Positions 16,197 to 24,615 of a stretch of DNA of 64,000 bases are shown in pieces. The translations under genes were made by a program, and so were the position numbers. The DNA comes from Rhizobium leguminosarum bv. viciae USDA 2370. Its GTDB lineage: Bacteria > Pseudomonadota > Alphaproteobacteria > Rhizobiales > Rhizobiaceae. The stretch spans positions 310,001 through 374,000 of the forward strand of contig NZ_MRDL01000051.1 in NCBI RefSeq assembly GCF_002008365.1, written 5' to 3'. Position 1 is the first letter of the stretch. Each line of letters begins with the position of its first letter. The notes beneath the pieces are model-generated. The model was given only the letters and a program-made list of their open reading frames with translations, had not been told where the DNA came from and searched no databases.

Positions 16197-17096
16197 ATGA
16201 GCATTCCCTTTCGCCGTCCCATTCCGCTGCTTGATAACGAGGTGCTGCGTACCTTCGTGGCTATCGCAGAGACAGGCAATTTTTCGACCGCCGCAGAGGC
16301 GGTCTTCCGCACGCCATCGGCGGTGTCGATGCAGATCAAGAAACTTGAAGAACAACTGGGGGCAACGCTGTTTCTGCGCGACGCCCGCTCGGTGTCGCTG
16401 ACGCGCCACGGCGAGATGTTGCTGTCCTACGCGCGCAACATCCTGGCGCTGTCGAACGAGGCGGTGTCGCGCTTCATCATGCCGGAGCTTAGCGGCGTCG
16501 TGCGGCTCGGCGCGCCTGAGGATATCGGCGAACGGCTGCTGCCGAGCATCCTGAAGAGTTTCGCCGAGAGCTATCCCGGCATCATGGTCGATGTGACGAT
16601 CGACATGAGCATCGGACTGAAGAAGCGCATGGAGGAGCAGCGGCTCGACCTCGCGTTGATCAACTGTGCGACACGGCCGTTCCCGACGGGCGGCGAGGTC
16701 GTGTTCCGCGAGCGGCTGGTCTGGGCTGGCGCCAGGTGCGGCTCGGCGCATCGCCGAGATCCCCTGCCGATCTCGATCTGGGAGGATGGCTGCATCTGGC
16801 GCCAGGAGGCGCTCTCCCAACTCGAACGCAACAAGCGGCATTATCGCGTCGCCTATCTCAGCGGCCACACGATGGCGCAGCGCGCCGCCGTGCTTTCCGA
16901 TCTCGCCATCGCGCCACTGCCGCTGTCCTATGTCAACGAGGACATGGCGATCCTCGGGCCTCAGGAAGGGCTGCCGGAACTCGGCGCCTTCGATATCCGG
17001 CTGCTAACCGCCTCGCAGGTGTCGGGGCCGATCGAGACGGTGGCCGACAGCATTCGCGGCGCCTTTGCCGAGAGAGCAAAGGCGGTCGCCGCCTAA
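16197..17096 (+). CDS. LysR-family transcriptional regulator
   Basis: 299 residues from the ATG at 16197 (GAAAG upstream); a longer frame starts at 16155. The HTH is LRTFVAIAETGNFSTAAEAV followed by TPSAVSMQIKKLEEQLGATL. The effector domain includes VRLGAPEDIGERLLPSILK and a C-terminal LPLSYVNEDMAILG block, similar to the LrhA/HexA-like branch. No divergent target operon is obvious; the upstream neighbour is the small DUF1127-like gene on the other strand. The target is unknown. Confidence 0.85.
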   Translation: MSIPFRRPIPLLDNEVLRTFVAIAETGNFSTAAEAVFRTPSAVSMQIKKLEEQLGATLFLRDARSVSLTRHGEMLLSYARNILALSNEAVSRFIMPELSGVVRLGAPEDIGERLLPSILKSFAESYPGIMVDVTIDMSIGLKKRMEEQRLDLALINCATRPFPTGGEVVFRERLVWAGARCGSAHRRDPLPISIWEDGCIWRQEALSQLERNKRHYRVAYLSGHTMAQRAAVLSDLAIAPLPLSYVNEDMAILGPQEGLPELGAFDIRLLTASQVSGPIETVADSIRGAFAERAKAVAA

Positions 17097-17167
17097 TCCC
17101 CGAAAATCCCATTCGATTTTCGCAAAGGATTATGCGCGGATAGTCTGACAGGTATCCTTCTAGCCGG

Positions 17168-17192
17168 TGAACCTTTTGGTTTGTCGTGCGTT
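17168..17192 (+). promoter_or_regulatory. EcfG-like promoter before the entericidin-like gene
   Basis: TGAAC (17168-17172) and CGTT (17189-17192) are 16 bases apart, matching the GGAAC-N16-CGTT form except for the first base. It lies 58 bases before the entericidin-like ATG. The single mismatch makes it less certain than the site at 12395. Confidence 0.4.
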
Positions 17193-17250
17193 ATTGGCGC
17201 GGACGGCAATTGTCGCCGTTCGGGGTTGATTTCAAACAAGGATATCCGAG

Positions 17251-17406
17251 ATGACGACAACGGCCAAAATAGCCGCAGCCTTGATGGTTCTTCTTGCCCT
17301 TTCCTCCTGCGGAAACACGATCCGCGGCATAGGAAAGGATACAGCAAATACCGTGAACGCCACGCAGGATGCCGGCCGCTCAGTCGACCGCGCCGCGAAG
17401 AAGTAA
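17251..17406 (+). CDS. Entericidin EcnA/B-family lipoprotein
   Basis: 51 residues. It begins MTTTAKIAAALMVLLALSSC, a lipoprotein signal with acylated cysteine at 20, followed by GNTIRGIGKDTANTVNAT and a polar lysine tail. This matches entericidin-type membrane lipoproteins: a tiny mature part with one amphipathic helix. AAGGA lies 8 bases before the ATG. An EcfG-like promoter just upstream would fit stationary-phase or osmotic stress control, as known for E. coli ecnB. Homologues are linked to membrane stress or programmed lysis; that role is not shown here. Confidence 0.75.
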   Translation: MTTTAKIAAALMVLLALSSCGNTIRGIGKDTANTVNATQDAGRSVDRAAKK

Positions 17407-17460
17407 CGACCGTTCAGATCGCTGCCAGAATCGCCGGATCAGGTGCTGACCGGAGTCGGA

Positions 17461-17509
17461 TCATCCTAACGGATGACCGGGGCCGGACCATCCTAACGGA
17501 TGACCGGGG
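17461..17509. repeat. Two tandem copies of a CATCC-loop-GGATG hairpin
   Basis: A 27-base unit occurs twice in tandem, at 17461-17487 and from 17488 to about 17509. Each contains CATCC-TAAC-GGATG, a 5-6 bp hairpin with four-base loop. The second copy includes the stop codon of the minus-strand gene ending at 17493. Related hairpins occur at 27954-28002. They may serve as terminators between the convergent genes. Confidence 0.7.
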
Positions 17510-17855
17510 GATAAACCTTTTCCAGCCCGCCGGATCGGTCGAGACCGGTCCGGAAGGCTTGGTAGGTGGGATGTTGGCTGGAGCGGGCGGTTTCCATCAG
17601 TCGGATCTGTAACCGGTCCGGCGCCTGGGTTCCGAGCCAAATTCCCAGATTTTCGAGCTTCAGCGAGTTCAGGAAACGCGATCCGGCGGCAAGATCGAGA
17701 TGGCGGCGCAGGCCGTCGAGCAGGTTGTCGTCCTGGGCGGCGTTTTCCATCAGTAGCGCCACATACGACTTGTCGGTCTCCGACAGCGCGGCAAGCTTTT
17801 CCGCAACGGTATCGCGGTCGGGAAAGGGAACATTGCCTGTCATCGAATCGTCCAT
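17493..17855 (-). CDS. Uncharacterised 120-residue protein
   Basis: 120 residues, acidic N-terminus, no signal peptide or membrane segment. I do not recognise the family. It is predicted largely helical (VAEKLAALSETDKSYVALLM, NLLDGLRRHLDLA). It starts 19 bases after the stop of the betaine-type binding protein gene on the same strand, so the two are probably co-transcribed. The last codons and the stop lie inside a short hairpin repeat, so its C-terminus may have been altered by repeat insertion. Confidence 0.5.
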   Translation of the reverse strand: MDDSMTGNVPFPDRDTVAEKLAALSETDKSYVALLMENAAQDDNLLDGLRRHLDLAAGSRFLNSLKLENLGIWLGTQAPDRLQIRLMETARSSQHPTYQAFRTGLDRSGGLEKVYPPVIR

Positions 17856-17874
17856 GCTTGCTCGTGTCTTGTCG

Positions 17875-18876
17875 TTATAAGCTCGCCTTGACCTTCTCGG
17901 CTACATCGACAGGCACCCATTTCGTCCACAGGCCCTCGTAATTGCGAAGGAAATAGATCGCGGCATCCTCGTTGCTTTCGCGGTTTTCGTCCTGCCAGGC
18001 GAGCACCTGGTTGATCGTCTCATTGTCCCATTTGCGGGTCTTGAGATAGGTCGTGACAGGTCCGGCACGGCTGGCGAAAGACCGGGTCATCAGTGTGAAG
18101 GCGCGCGAGACCGGATAGGAATTCAGCTGCGGCCTGGCGCAGCCGGCAACTGCGGTACAGCGGTCCCATTCGTTCTTGTTGTGGCCGACGCCGAAGCTCA
18201 GGCGCGTCATGTCATATTTGCCGAGGATGGCGGTCGGCGCCCAGTAATAACCGAGCCAGCCGACCTTGTTTTCGAAAGCGCGGGCAATCGAGGCATCCAA
18301 CTGTTCGGGACTGCCGGTTTCGACAAGCTCGAAGCTTTTCTTGTCGGCAGCAAGCGCCTTGAACAGGTTGGTGGTTGATATCTGGCAGCTCCAGTCGGCG
18401 GGACAGTTGTAGACTGCGCCCTTCGATGGGTCGTCCTCGGCGGGGAAGAGCTCGGGATGTCTCAGCGCGTCTTCGACCGAGCGGATGTCGGGGTGGGCGT
18501 CGGCGATGAATTTCGGGATCCACCAACCCTCGACGGCGCCGTCAGCCAGGATTTCGGCCCCCTGCACCAGCCGGCCGCTGTTGACGGCTTGATCGAGCAG
18601 GGCCCTGACGGAATTGATCCAGTATTCCGAGGCGATGTCAGGGGTGCCTTTCTCATTCATCGAGGCAAAGGTCGGCAGGGTGTCGCCATCGACAATGGTG
18701 ACGGAACAGCCGTAGCCCTTTTCCAGGATGATCTTGTCGAAGCTCGCCGCAATTCCTGCCGAGGCCCATTTCATTTCGGCGATCGAAACGGTGCCGCATT
18801 CGGCTGCTTCAGCCGGCGCAACGGTAGAAAGAGCCGCGGCAAAGACGGCCGGAATCAGAAACGTCTTCATCGTCAT
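17875..18876 (-). CDS. Glycine betaine/choline-type ABC transporter substrate-binding protein
   Basis: 333 residues. A signal peptide (FLIPAVFAAALSTVAPAEA, cleavage before AECG) leads to a periplasmic OpuAC/ProX-like domain: VSIAEMKWASAGIAASFDKI, EYWINSVRALLDQAV and GYYWAPTAILGKY fit this family, where aromatic residues cage quaternary amines. No permease or ATPase gene lies next to it, so it is an orphan binding protein that must use a transporter encoded elsewhere. Only a small unknown gene follows in the same operon. Ligand is inferred. Confidence 0.8.
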   Translation of the reverse strand: MTMKTFLIPAVFAAALSTVAPAEAAECGTVSIAEMKWASAGIAASFDKIILEKGYGCSVTIVDGDTLPTFASMNEKGTPDIASEYWINSVRALLDQAVNSGRLVQGAEILADGAVEGWWIPKFIADAHPDIRSVEDALRHPELFPAEDDPSKGAVYNCPADWSCQISTTNLFKALAADKKSFELVETGSPEQLDASIARAFENKVGWLGYYWAPTAILGKYDMTRLSFGVGHNKNEWDRCTAVAGCARPQLNSYPVSRAFTLMTRSFASRAGPVTTYLKTRKWDNETINQVLAWQDENRESNEDAAIYFLRNYEGLWTKWVPVDVAEKVKASL

Positions 18877-19289
18877 TCCCCGAATTCTTCTTAGGCCGAC
18901 GCGCAGGCTCTGAAATCAACCGACATATATCTCTGGCACCTGAGGGGAAAACGCCTGCCGGGCGATACAGCAACAGGCTTTCCGGTTCATGGCACCGTCC
19001 GTCCTTGCGGCTCCGGCAACTCGTCGCAGGCCATGTTCAACAATGGCGCATTATGACGGAGCCTACGCGTTCGCTCGCAGAAATCAACCATCTTCTGCTC
19101 ATGGTTGCGTGACTAAATGATTGAATTCGAAGAATTTATGTGAAGATCCCGAAAATGGCGCCCCTGGGCGAAATGCACGCTCTTCGCGATCGGCGGCGGA
19201 TCTTCGGCAGAAATTTCGACGAGAATGTCAAAAAAGATCAAAATTAACATTTGCGTAAGCCTTCAATAACCCTCCGGTAAGAATGTGCC
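18877..19289. other. Long intergenic stretch, no gene seen
   Basis: About 410 bases upstream of the divergent binding-protein gene and before the candidate RNA. I see no supported coding frame, riboswitch motif or repeat in it. A/T-rich patches near 19110-19260 could hold promoters. Confidence 0.35.
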
Positions 19290-19438
19290 GTTATCAGTTG
19301 GGTCGTGGCAGCAATGACCGCCGCTTCTCTGGTTCAGGTAGTGCGTACCGGAGAAAGCGAGCTTCGCCGTGTAGGGGCGAAGACGCCTGAGTTTTCGGCA
19401 AACCGCGCAGAGCCAAGGCCATGCGCGGTTTTCGCGTT
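19290..19438 (+). ncRNA. Candidate small RNA or structured leader ending in a strong terminator
   Basis: The 3' end is a textbook terminator: AAACCGCGCA (19400-19409) pairs perfectly with TGCGCGGTTT (19422-19431), followed by TTCGCGTTT. Upstream a second hairpin CTTCGCC (19362-19368) / GGCGAAG (19376-19382) stands alone. No open frame of note is within it. It could be a trans-acting small RNA, or an attenuated leader of cobQ, whose start is 76 bases after the terminator. The 5' end is a guess. Confidence 0.4.
19400..19438 (+). terminator. Rho-independent terminator upstream of cobQ
   Basis: Perfect 10-bp stem (19400-19409 with 19422-19431), 12-base loop, then a T-rich tail. It closes the candidate small RNA. 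Confidence 0.75.
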
Positions 19439-19513
19439 TGCGGCACGGAACTTTGGGGCAAGTCTTGACCCGGGATTACCGCCTATTGTAGGCCTCGCCT
19501 GAACGAGAGGCGG

Positions 19514-20980
19514 ATGCGGGCCACCATGGCAAGAGCGATCATGCTGCAGGGAACCGGCTCCGATGTCGGCAAGACGGTTCTGGTTGCAGGCCTCTGCCGG
19601 CTGGCGGCCAATCGCGGGCTGACGGTCCGGCCGTTCAAGCCCCAGAATATGTCGAACAATGCGGCGGTCGCCGATGACGGCGGCGAGATCGGCCGGGCGC
19701 AGTGGCTGCAATCGCTGGCCGCGCGCACGCCATCCTCGGTGCACATGAATCCGGTGCTGCTTAAGCCGCAATCGGAGAATGGCAGCCAGATCATCGTGCA
19801 GGGCAGGGTGTTCGGCCAGGCGAAGGGGCGCGACTACCAGCGGCTGAAGCCACAGTTGCTCGGCGCCGTGCTCGAGAGCTTCGAAAAAGTGGCTGCGGGC
19901 GCCGACCTCGTTATCGTCGAGGGTGCCGGATCGCCGGCAGAGATCAATCTCAGGGCCGGCGATATCGCCAATATGGGCTTTGCGACGCAGGCGGGCGTGC
20001 CTGTCGTGCTCGTCGGCGATATCGACCGCGGCGGCGTCATCGCCTCGCTGGTCGGCACGCATGCAATCCTCGACGATGGCGACCGGGCGATGATTGCGGG
20101 TTATATCATCAACAAGTTCCGCGGCGACGTCTCGCTGTTTGACGACGGCATCCGCGCCATCGAGGGCTTTACCGGCTGGCCGTGCTTCGGCGTCGTGCCG
20201 TGGCTGCCGGGTGCGGGACGCCTGCCGGCCGAAGATTCTGTCGTGCTCGAACGGCTGGCGAGGGGCGGGACGGGCGCGCTGAAGATCGCCGTGCCGGTGC
20301 TGCCGCGCATCGCCAATTTCGACGATCTCGATCCGCTGAGGACCGAGCCGGATGTCGAGCTGGTGTTCGTGCGATCAGGCGAGCGGATACCTGCCGATGC
20401 GAGCCTCGTTGTGCTTCCCGGCTCGAAATCGACGATATCGGATCTCGCCGACTTCAGGGCTGAGGGCTGGGACCGCGATCTCAAGGCGCATGTCAGGCGC
20501 GGCGGCCGGGTGATCGGCATCTGCGGCGGCTACCAGATGCTCGGCCGGACAGTGCGCGATCCGCTCGGCATCGAGGGCGGGACGCTCGAGACGCCGGGGC
20601 TTGGGCTGCTCGACATCGAGACCGAGATGGCGCCGGAGAAGACCGTGCGGAACAGCCAGGCTCGCTCGACCGAATATGACGCGCCGCTTGCCGGCTACCA
20701 GATCCATCTCGGCATCACCCGCGGCCCGGATTGCGATCGGCCCTCGGCGATCATTGACGGCGCGCCCGACGGCGCGCTGTCGGCCGACGGTCGGATCATG
20801 GGCACCTATCTGCACGGGCTCTTCGGCAGCGACGCCTATCGCGACCGGCTGCTTCAAAGCTTCGGCCTATCAGGTGGGCGGAGGAATTACCGCGAGAGCG
20901 TCGAGCAGGCGCTCGACGACGTCGCCGGGGAATTGGAACGCCACCTCGATTCGCGCTGGTTGGCCGGGCTGCTCGGTTAG
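19514..20980 (+). CDS. cobQ: Cobyric acid synthase
   Basis: 488 residues, typical of CobQ, which amidates the b, d, e and g carboxylates of adenosylcobyrinic acid a,c-diamide using glutamine and ATP. The N-terminal synthetase begins ARAIMLQGTGSDVGKT (P-loop) and RPFKPQNMSNN. The C-terminal glutamine amidotransferase domain has ICGGYQMLG with the nucleophilic cysteine near residue 337 and the histidine in TYLHGLFG. Two starts are possible: ATG 19514 (better ribosome spacing from GAGAGG) or ATG 19526 (family-typical MARAIM). It is separate from the main cob clusters and lacks its own visible cobalamin riboswitch. Confidence 0.95.
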   Translation: MRATMARAIMLQGTGSDVGKTVLVAGLCRLAANRGLTVRPFKPQNMSNNAAVADDGGEIGRAQWLQSLAARTPSSVHMNPVLLKPQSENGSQIIVQGRVFGQAKGRDYQRLKPQLLGAVLESFEKVAAGADLVIVEGAGSPAEINLRAGDIANMGFATQAGVPVVLVGDIDRGGVIASLVGTHAILDDGDRAMIAGYIINKFRGDVSLFDDGIRAIEGFTGWPCFGVVPWLPGAGRLPAEDSVVLERLARGGTGALKIAVPVLPRIANFDDLDPLRTEPDVELVFVRSGERIPADASLVVLPGSKSTISDLADFRAEGWDRDLKAHVRRGGRVIGICGGYQMLGRTVRDPLGIEGGTLETPGLGLLDIETEMAPEKTVRNSQARSTEYDAPLAGYQIHLGITRGPDCDRPSAIIDGAPDGALSADGRIMGTYLHGLFGSDAYRDRLLQSFGLSGGRRNYRESVEQALDDVAGELERHLDSRWLAGLLG

Positions 20981-21101
20981 GCCGGATGTGTACCGGACGG
21001 GCTGCCTCACCGTCATCCGGTCTCGTCGTTCGGCTATTGCCAAATTAGTTGACTGAGTCCATTAATTGTCGCGACGGACCCGGTTGAGAGCGACGAAAAC
21101 C

Positions 21102-21872
21102 ATGAGCATATTGGATAGATTTTCACTGGCAGGTCAGGTGGCGCTCGTGACCGGCGGCGGCCGTGGTCTGGGCTTCGAGATGGCGCGCGCCCTTGCCGAG
21201 GCCGGCGCGCATGTCATCGTCAACGGACGCAGGGCGGCGACGCTGGAAGGCGCCGTCAGGACCATCCGTGCCGCTGGCGGCACGGCGGAGGCCGCCGCAT
21301 TCGATGTCGCCGACCGCGAGGCACAGCGTGCTGCGATGGCCGATATCGACAAGATCCATGGTCGTCTCGATATTTTGATCAACAATGTCGGCGCCCGCGA
21401 CAGGCGGCCGCTGGCCGAATTCGACGATGATGCGATCATCGAGCTGCTGCGCACCGACCTTGCGGCGGCGATGACGCTTTCGCGCGACGCTGCCGTGTTG
21501 ATGAAGCGACGCAATCACGGCCGCCTGATCGCGGTGACCTCGATCAGCGGCCATGTCGTAATGCCCGGCGACTGCGTCTATCCGGCAGCCAAGCAGGGAC
21601 TGACCGGACTGATGCGCGGCATGGCGGTCGAATTCGGCCCGCACGGCATCACCAGCAACGCAATTGCGCCCGGCTGGTTTGCCACCGAGACGAACGCGGC
21701 GATGGCTGCGAACGAGGAATTGATGCCCTTCGTGCGCCAGCGCATCCCGGTTCAACGCTGGGGACGGCCGGACGAGATCGCCGGCGCCGCGCTCTTTCTG
21801 GCAAGCGCCGCCGCTTCCTTTGTCAACGGCCACGTACTGACGGTCGACGGCGGCATGACGGTCAGGATGTGA
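21102..21872 (+). CDS. Short-chain dehydrogenase/reductase (gluconate 5-dehydrogenase-like)
   Basis: 256 residues from ATG at 21102; an upstream ATG at 21066 adds 12 residues of low credibility. Rossmann motif GGGRGLG near residues 19-25 binds NAD(P). INNVGAR replaces the usual NNAG. The catalytic serine in SISGH and YPAAK (Tyr near 160) are intact, and the C-terminus has PGWFATETN and LTVDGGMTVRM. The sequence resembles 2-keto-gluconate/gluconate 5-dehydrogenase type SDRs; the substrate is not certain. It follows cobQ by 120 bases, probably with its own promoter. Confidence 0.85.
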   Translation: MSILDRFSLAGQVALVTGGGRGLGFEMARALAEAGAHVIVNGRRAATLEGAVRTIRAAGGTAEAAAFDVADREAQRAAMADIDKIHGRLDILINNVGARDRRPLAEFDDDAIIELLRTDLAAAMTLSRDAAVLMKRRNHGRLIAVTSISGHVVMPGDCVYPAAKQGLTGLMRGMAVEFGPHGITSNAIAPGWFATETNAAMAANEELMPFVRQRIPVQRWGRPDEIAGAALFLASAAASFVNGHVLTVDGGMTVRM

Positions 21873-21951
21873 GCGGAGCCCGCAGCTGCCGTGGCGCCGG
21901 CGTGCTTTTTCGCGTAATCCGCCCAATCGACCGAAGTTTGATGTCGACTTC

Positions 21952-23085
21952 TTAGGCGCGCCTGACAGGTGGGCTGAGTTCGCGGACGAGCTGCTGCAGG
22001 CTGCGCTGGTCTTCCGCGCCCGTCTTGTCGTAGATGGCGGCCAGTTGCGATTTGACGGTGCCGTCGGCAACACCCTGTGCATTTGCAATCTCGGACCGCG
22101 TCATGCCTTCGGACACGTAGCCGACCACGCGCCGTTCGGCAGGCGTGAGAGCAAAAAGCGCGGCAACGGCTTCGACGGCCGATTGGATCACGGTTCCAGC
22201 TGCGGCGAGAAAGATCGCCGCCGCCGCCCGGCTTTCGAAGCGTCCCCTTTCGGTGCGCCGCTGCAACGGCAGAACGTGAGCGACGGCGGGGCGTTCGGCC
22301 GAGGCAAGGGGAACATCGATCCCAGCGGCTGCGAGACTGATTTCGTCGCGCGCGCCAAGCGTCACGGCGTTGGAAAGGGCGGCGCCTGCATAACTGTAGC
22401 GAGCCGCCAGCCGGCCTGAAAGCGAGTGGACCACCTGCTGCTCGCGCAGCCGTGCTTCGGCGGCATCATTGGCGAAGAGGATCGTCATGTCTTCGGCGAC
22501 GATGAAGACCGCATGGTCGAGAGCGTCGATGACCTCCCTGAGGACGGCGGATTCGGCGCGCTCCATCTCGAACATATCGTGGATCGTCACGGCACGGCGG
22601 ATATGCGGGCCGAGCAGCCCGACGATGTCGAAGACGCGTCGTTCGTTCGGTTCGTATTGCACCGAAATGTTGATCGTCCCGACACGGGTCGGGCGCTTCA
22701 GTACGGCCATGTCGATCGAGTTTAGAACCCCATACCTGGCATGAAAGTTCTGGTATAGCGCACCGCTCTTCCAGACGGCTTCGCCATCGGGTCCATAGAG
22801 GGAAAACATCCGCTCCAGCGTATCCGGCTGATCGATCTCCATTCGGTGAAGAAGGTGGAAGAACGGGACGTCCTTCGCATGCGCGACGAGGGTGCGGATG
22901 GCCTCTCCGTCGTCGCAGGCGATCTGGGCCAGACGTGCGGAACGCGTGGTCGTGTCGAAGACGGCAAGCGTGGTTAGAAAACCATTGACCTGGCCATTGA
23001 TCAGACGAAGAGCGTTTGGCCAGGCATCCTCCCGGGCCACGCAATCATAAATAGCGCCAATAATTTCCGACAGCTGCTGTTCCAT
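21952..23085 (-). CDS. LuxR-family regulator with N-terminal sensor region
   Basis: 377 residues from ATG at 23085 (AGGA 8 bases upstream). The C-terminal LuxR HTH is clear: LTPAERRVVGYVSEGMTRSE followed by IANAQGVADGTVKSQLAAIY. Between about 190 and 290 lies a PAS-like segment (VIDALDHAVFIVAEDMTILF). The N-terminal 180 residues form an unrecognised ligand or signal domain. The arrangement (sensor-PAS-LuxR HTH) is frequent in alphaproteobacteria and is not an acyl-homoserine-lactone receptor. The gene is divergent from a small secreted protein gene, a possible target. Confidence 0.8.
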   Translation of the reverse strand: MEQQLSEIIGAIYDCVAREDAWPNALRLINGQVNGFLTTLAVFDTTTRSARLAQIACDDGEAIRTLVAHAKDVPFFHLLHRMEIDQPDTLERMFSLYGPDGEAVWKSGALYQNFHARYGVLNSIDMAVLKRPTRVGTINISVQYEPNERRVFDIVGLLGPHIRRAVTIHDMFEMERAESAVLREVIDALDHAVFIVAEDMTILFANDAAEARLREQQVVHSLSGRLAARYSYAGAALSNAVTLGARDEISLAAAGIDVPLASAERPAVAHVLPLQRRTERGRFESRAAAAIFLAAAGTVIQSAVEAVAALFALTPAERRVVGYVSEGMTRSEIANAQGVADGTVKSQLAAIYDKTGAEDQRSLQQLVRELSPPVRRA

Positions 23086-23271
23086 GATCACAATCCTGCA
23101 TCAGCCCGGCCAGCGCGGTCAATTGTCGCCGGCCATGGCGCCTTCATTTCCGGGATTTGCGGAAGATTTCATCCCCCACGCGGGAGATGTTTCATCGCGC
23201 GGATTTTTTACAACGCAATGCCGGCCGGAATCCAATCGGCTTGGACAACCAGAAATTGGAGGGCAATCTTC

Positions 23272-23757
23272 ATGAAAGTGACAAAAGCGCCAATCGCGGC
23301 GCTTCTCATTATGGCAGTTCTTCCGGCTGCAGCGCTCGGCGGCGGCGGCCTGCCGGAACTGGTTCGGGAGGCCAATGCGCGCCTCCGGGACGTCAACCAG
23401 GCCGTCAAGGAAGGCTATTCGCCGATCCCATGCACCAGCGGCATAGATGGAGGTGCGATGGGTATCCACTATGTCAGTGCCGACCTCATCAAGGATGAGG
23501 CCATTGATCTCTCCAAGCCGGAGGCTGTGATGTACGAGCCTGACGAACACGGCAAGATGAAACTCGTCGCTGTCGAATACATCACGACAAAAGGTCCCGC
23601 CAATCTCGGCGGCCAGCTGTTCAGTTTCACGAACGCACCGAACCGCTACGGCCTTCCGGCTTTCTACGAGCTGCACGTCTGGGCATGGAAGAACAATCCG
23701 AAGGGACCGTTCGCCGACATGAACCCGGACGTCAGCTGCCGGCATGCGCACGGTTGA
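23272..23757 (+). CDS. Secreted protein of unknown function
   Basis: 161 residues from ATG at 23272, decided by GGAGGG 8 bases upstream. The signal peptide (MKVTKAPIAALLIMAVLPAA) is cleaved before a glycine run (LGGGGLPELV). The mature part contains two cysteines (IPCTSG, DVSCRHAH), which may form a disulfide, and reads like a small periplasmic or exported globular protein; FYELHVWAWKNNPKGPFADM is its most conserved-looking stretch. It lies 42 bases before the DUF4242 gene. No function assigned. Confidence 0.7.
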   Translation: MKVTKAPIAALLIMAVLPAAALGGGGLPELVREANARLRDVNQAVKEGYSPIPCTSGIDGGAMGIHYVSADLIKDEAIDLSKPEAVMYEPDEHGKMKLVAVEYITTKGPANLGGQLFSFTNAPNRYGLPAFYELHVWAWKNNPKGPFADMNPDVSCRHAHG

Positions 23758-23799
23758 TGAAGCGCTGCGTCACTCAAAACATCATGGAAGGATAAAACA

Positions 23800-24075
23800 A
23801 TGCCGCAATTCGTTGTCGAACGAAACATTCCAGGTCTCGGGGACATGGACAAGGAAACCCTGCGAGAGATCTCGGCGAAATCCAACGCCGTCGTGGCCTC
23901 CCTCGGCGAACCCTATACCTGGATCACCAGCTATGTGACCGGGGACAAGATGTACTGCGTTCATGAGGCCGAGAGCGCCGATGCGGTCTATCGGCACGCG
24001 GAAAAGGGTGGCTTTCCGGCGGACCGCGTGACGGAGATCACCACGCTCATCGGCCCTCATTCGGCCGCGCGTTAA
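23800..24075 (+). CDS. DUF4242 (SCO4226-type nickel-binding-like) protein
   Basis: 91 residues with the DUF4242 hallmarks: FVVERNIPGLG at the start, WITSYVTGDKMYCVHEAES in the middle, and HAEKGGFPADRVTEI. This ferredoxin-like fold binds nickel in one Streptomyces member; metal binding here is not established. AAGGATAAAACA precedes the ATG. It is likely co-transcribed with the secreted protein gene 42 bases upstream. Confidence 0.8.
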   Translation: MPQFVVERNIPGLGDMDKETLREISAKSNAVVASLGEPYTWITSYVTGDKMYCVHEAESADAVYRHAEKGGFPADRVTEITTLIGPHSAAR

Positions 24076-24262
24076 GACCGCGTTCGATAGGGCGCGCCAA
24101 CCACGCTCTGTCGCTTTTCAATCCACGCATAACCCTTTCACCAAACCGATCTCGATTCCGAGGTCTGCGCTGGGCGCGGGAGCCGGCCGGCGGACGAGGC
24201 GCCGACCGGCTCGCAGGGCGCACCGATCTTTGTGATCGGCGCACGATTCCATGGGGACGATC

Positions 24263-24484
24263 ATGAACGAGAAGCTCTTGTCAGGCGGGTTCGAACTGCG
24301 ACTGCGCAAAGCGGTGCTGCTGCTGTTTTCTCCGGCTCATAGCCTCATGCTGTGGCGACGACGGCGATCGGTGGAAAATCGGCTTGGGGCGTTGTCGGAC
24401 CACATGCTGAAGGACATTGCGGTGTCGAGAGGCGAGATCCCGTTCGTCGCCTCGCGGGACGGAGACTGGAACAGATTCCGCTAA
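24263..24484 (+). CDS. DUF1127 protein
   Basis: 73 residues from ATG at 24263 (an ATG at 24251 would add four). The C-terminal core LGALSDHMLKDIAVSRGEI is the DUF1127 signature, with an arginine-rich segment (LWRRRRSVENR) before it. DUF1127 proteins of this size affect small-RNA maturation and phosphate or carbon responses in Agrobacterium and Rhodobacter. It is a single gene. Confidence 0.85.
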   Translation: MNEKLLSGGFELRLRKAVLLLFSPAHSLMLWRRRRSVENRLGALSDHMLKDIAVSRGEIPFVASRDGDWNRFR

Positions 24485-24615
24485 CCGAGCAGCCCTTTAC
24501 ATATCGAAGTGAAGCCGAACGGTTGAGGAAAAGCGCCGGCGCTCCTTGTTGTCATCATTGGATTCCCTATCACTTCCATTCGCCCAGGAGTGGTATAGCG
24601 ACGTGAAGCAGGCTA

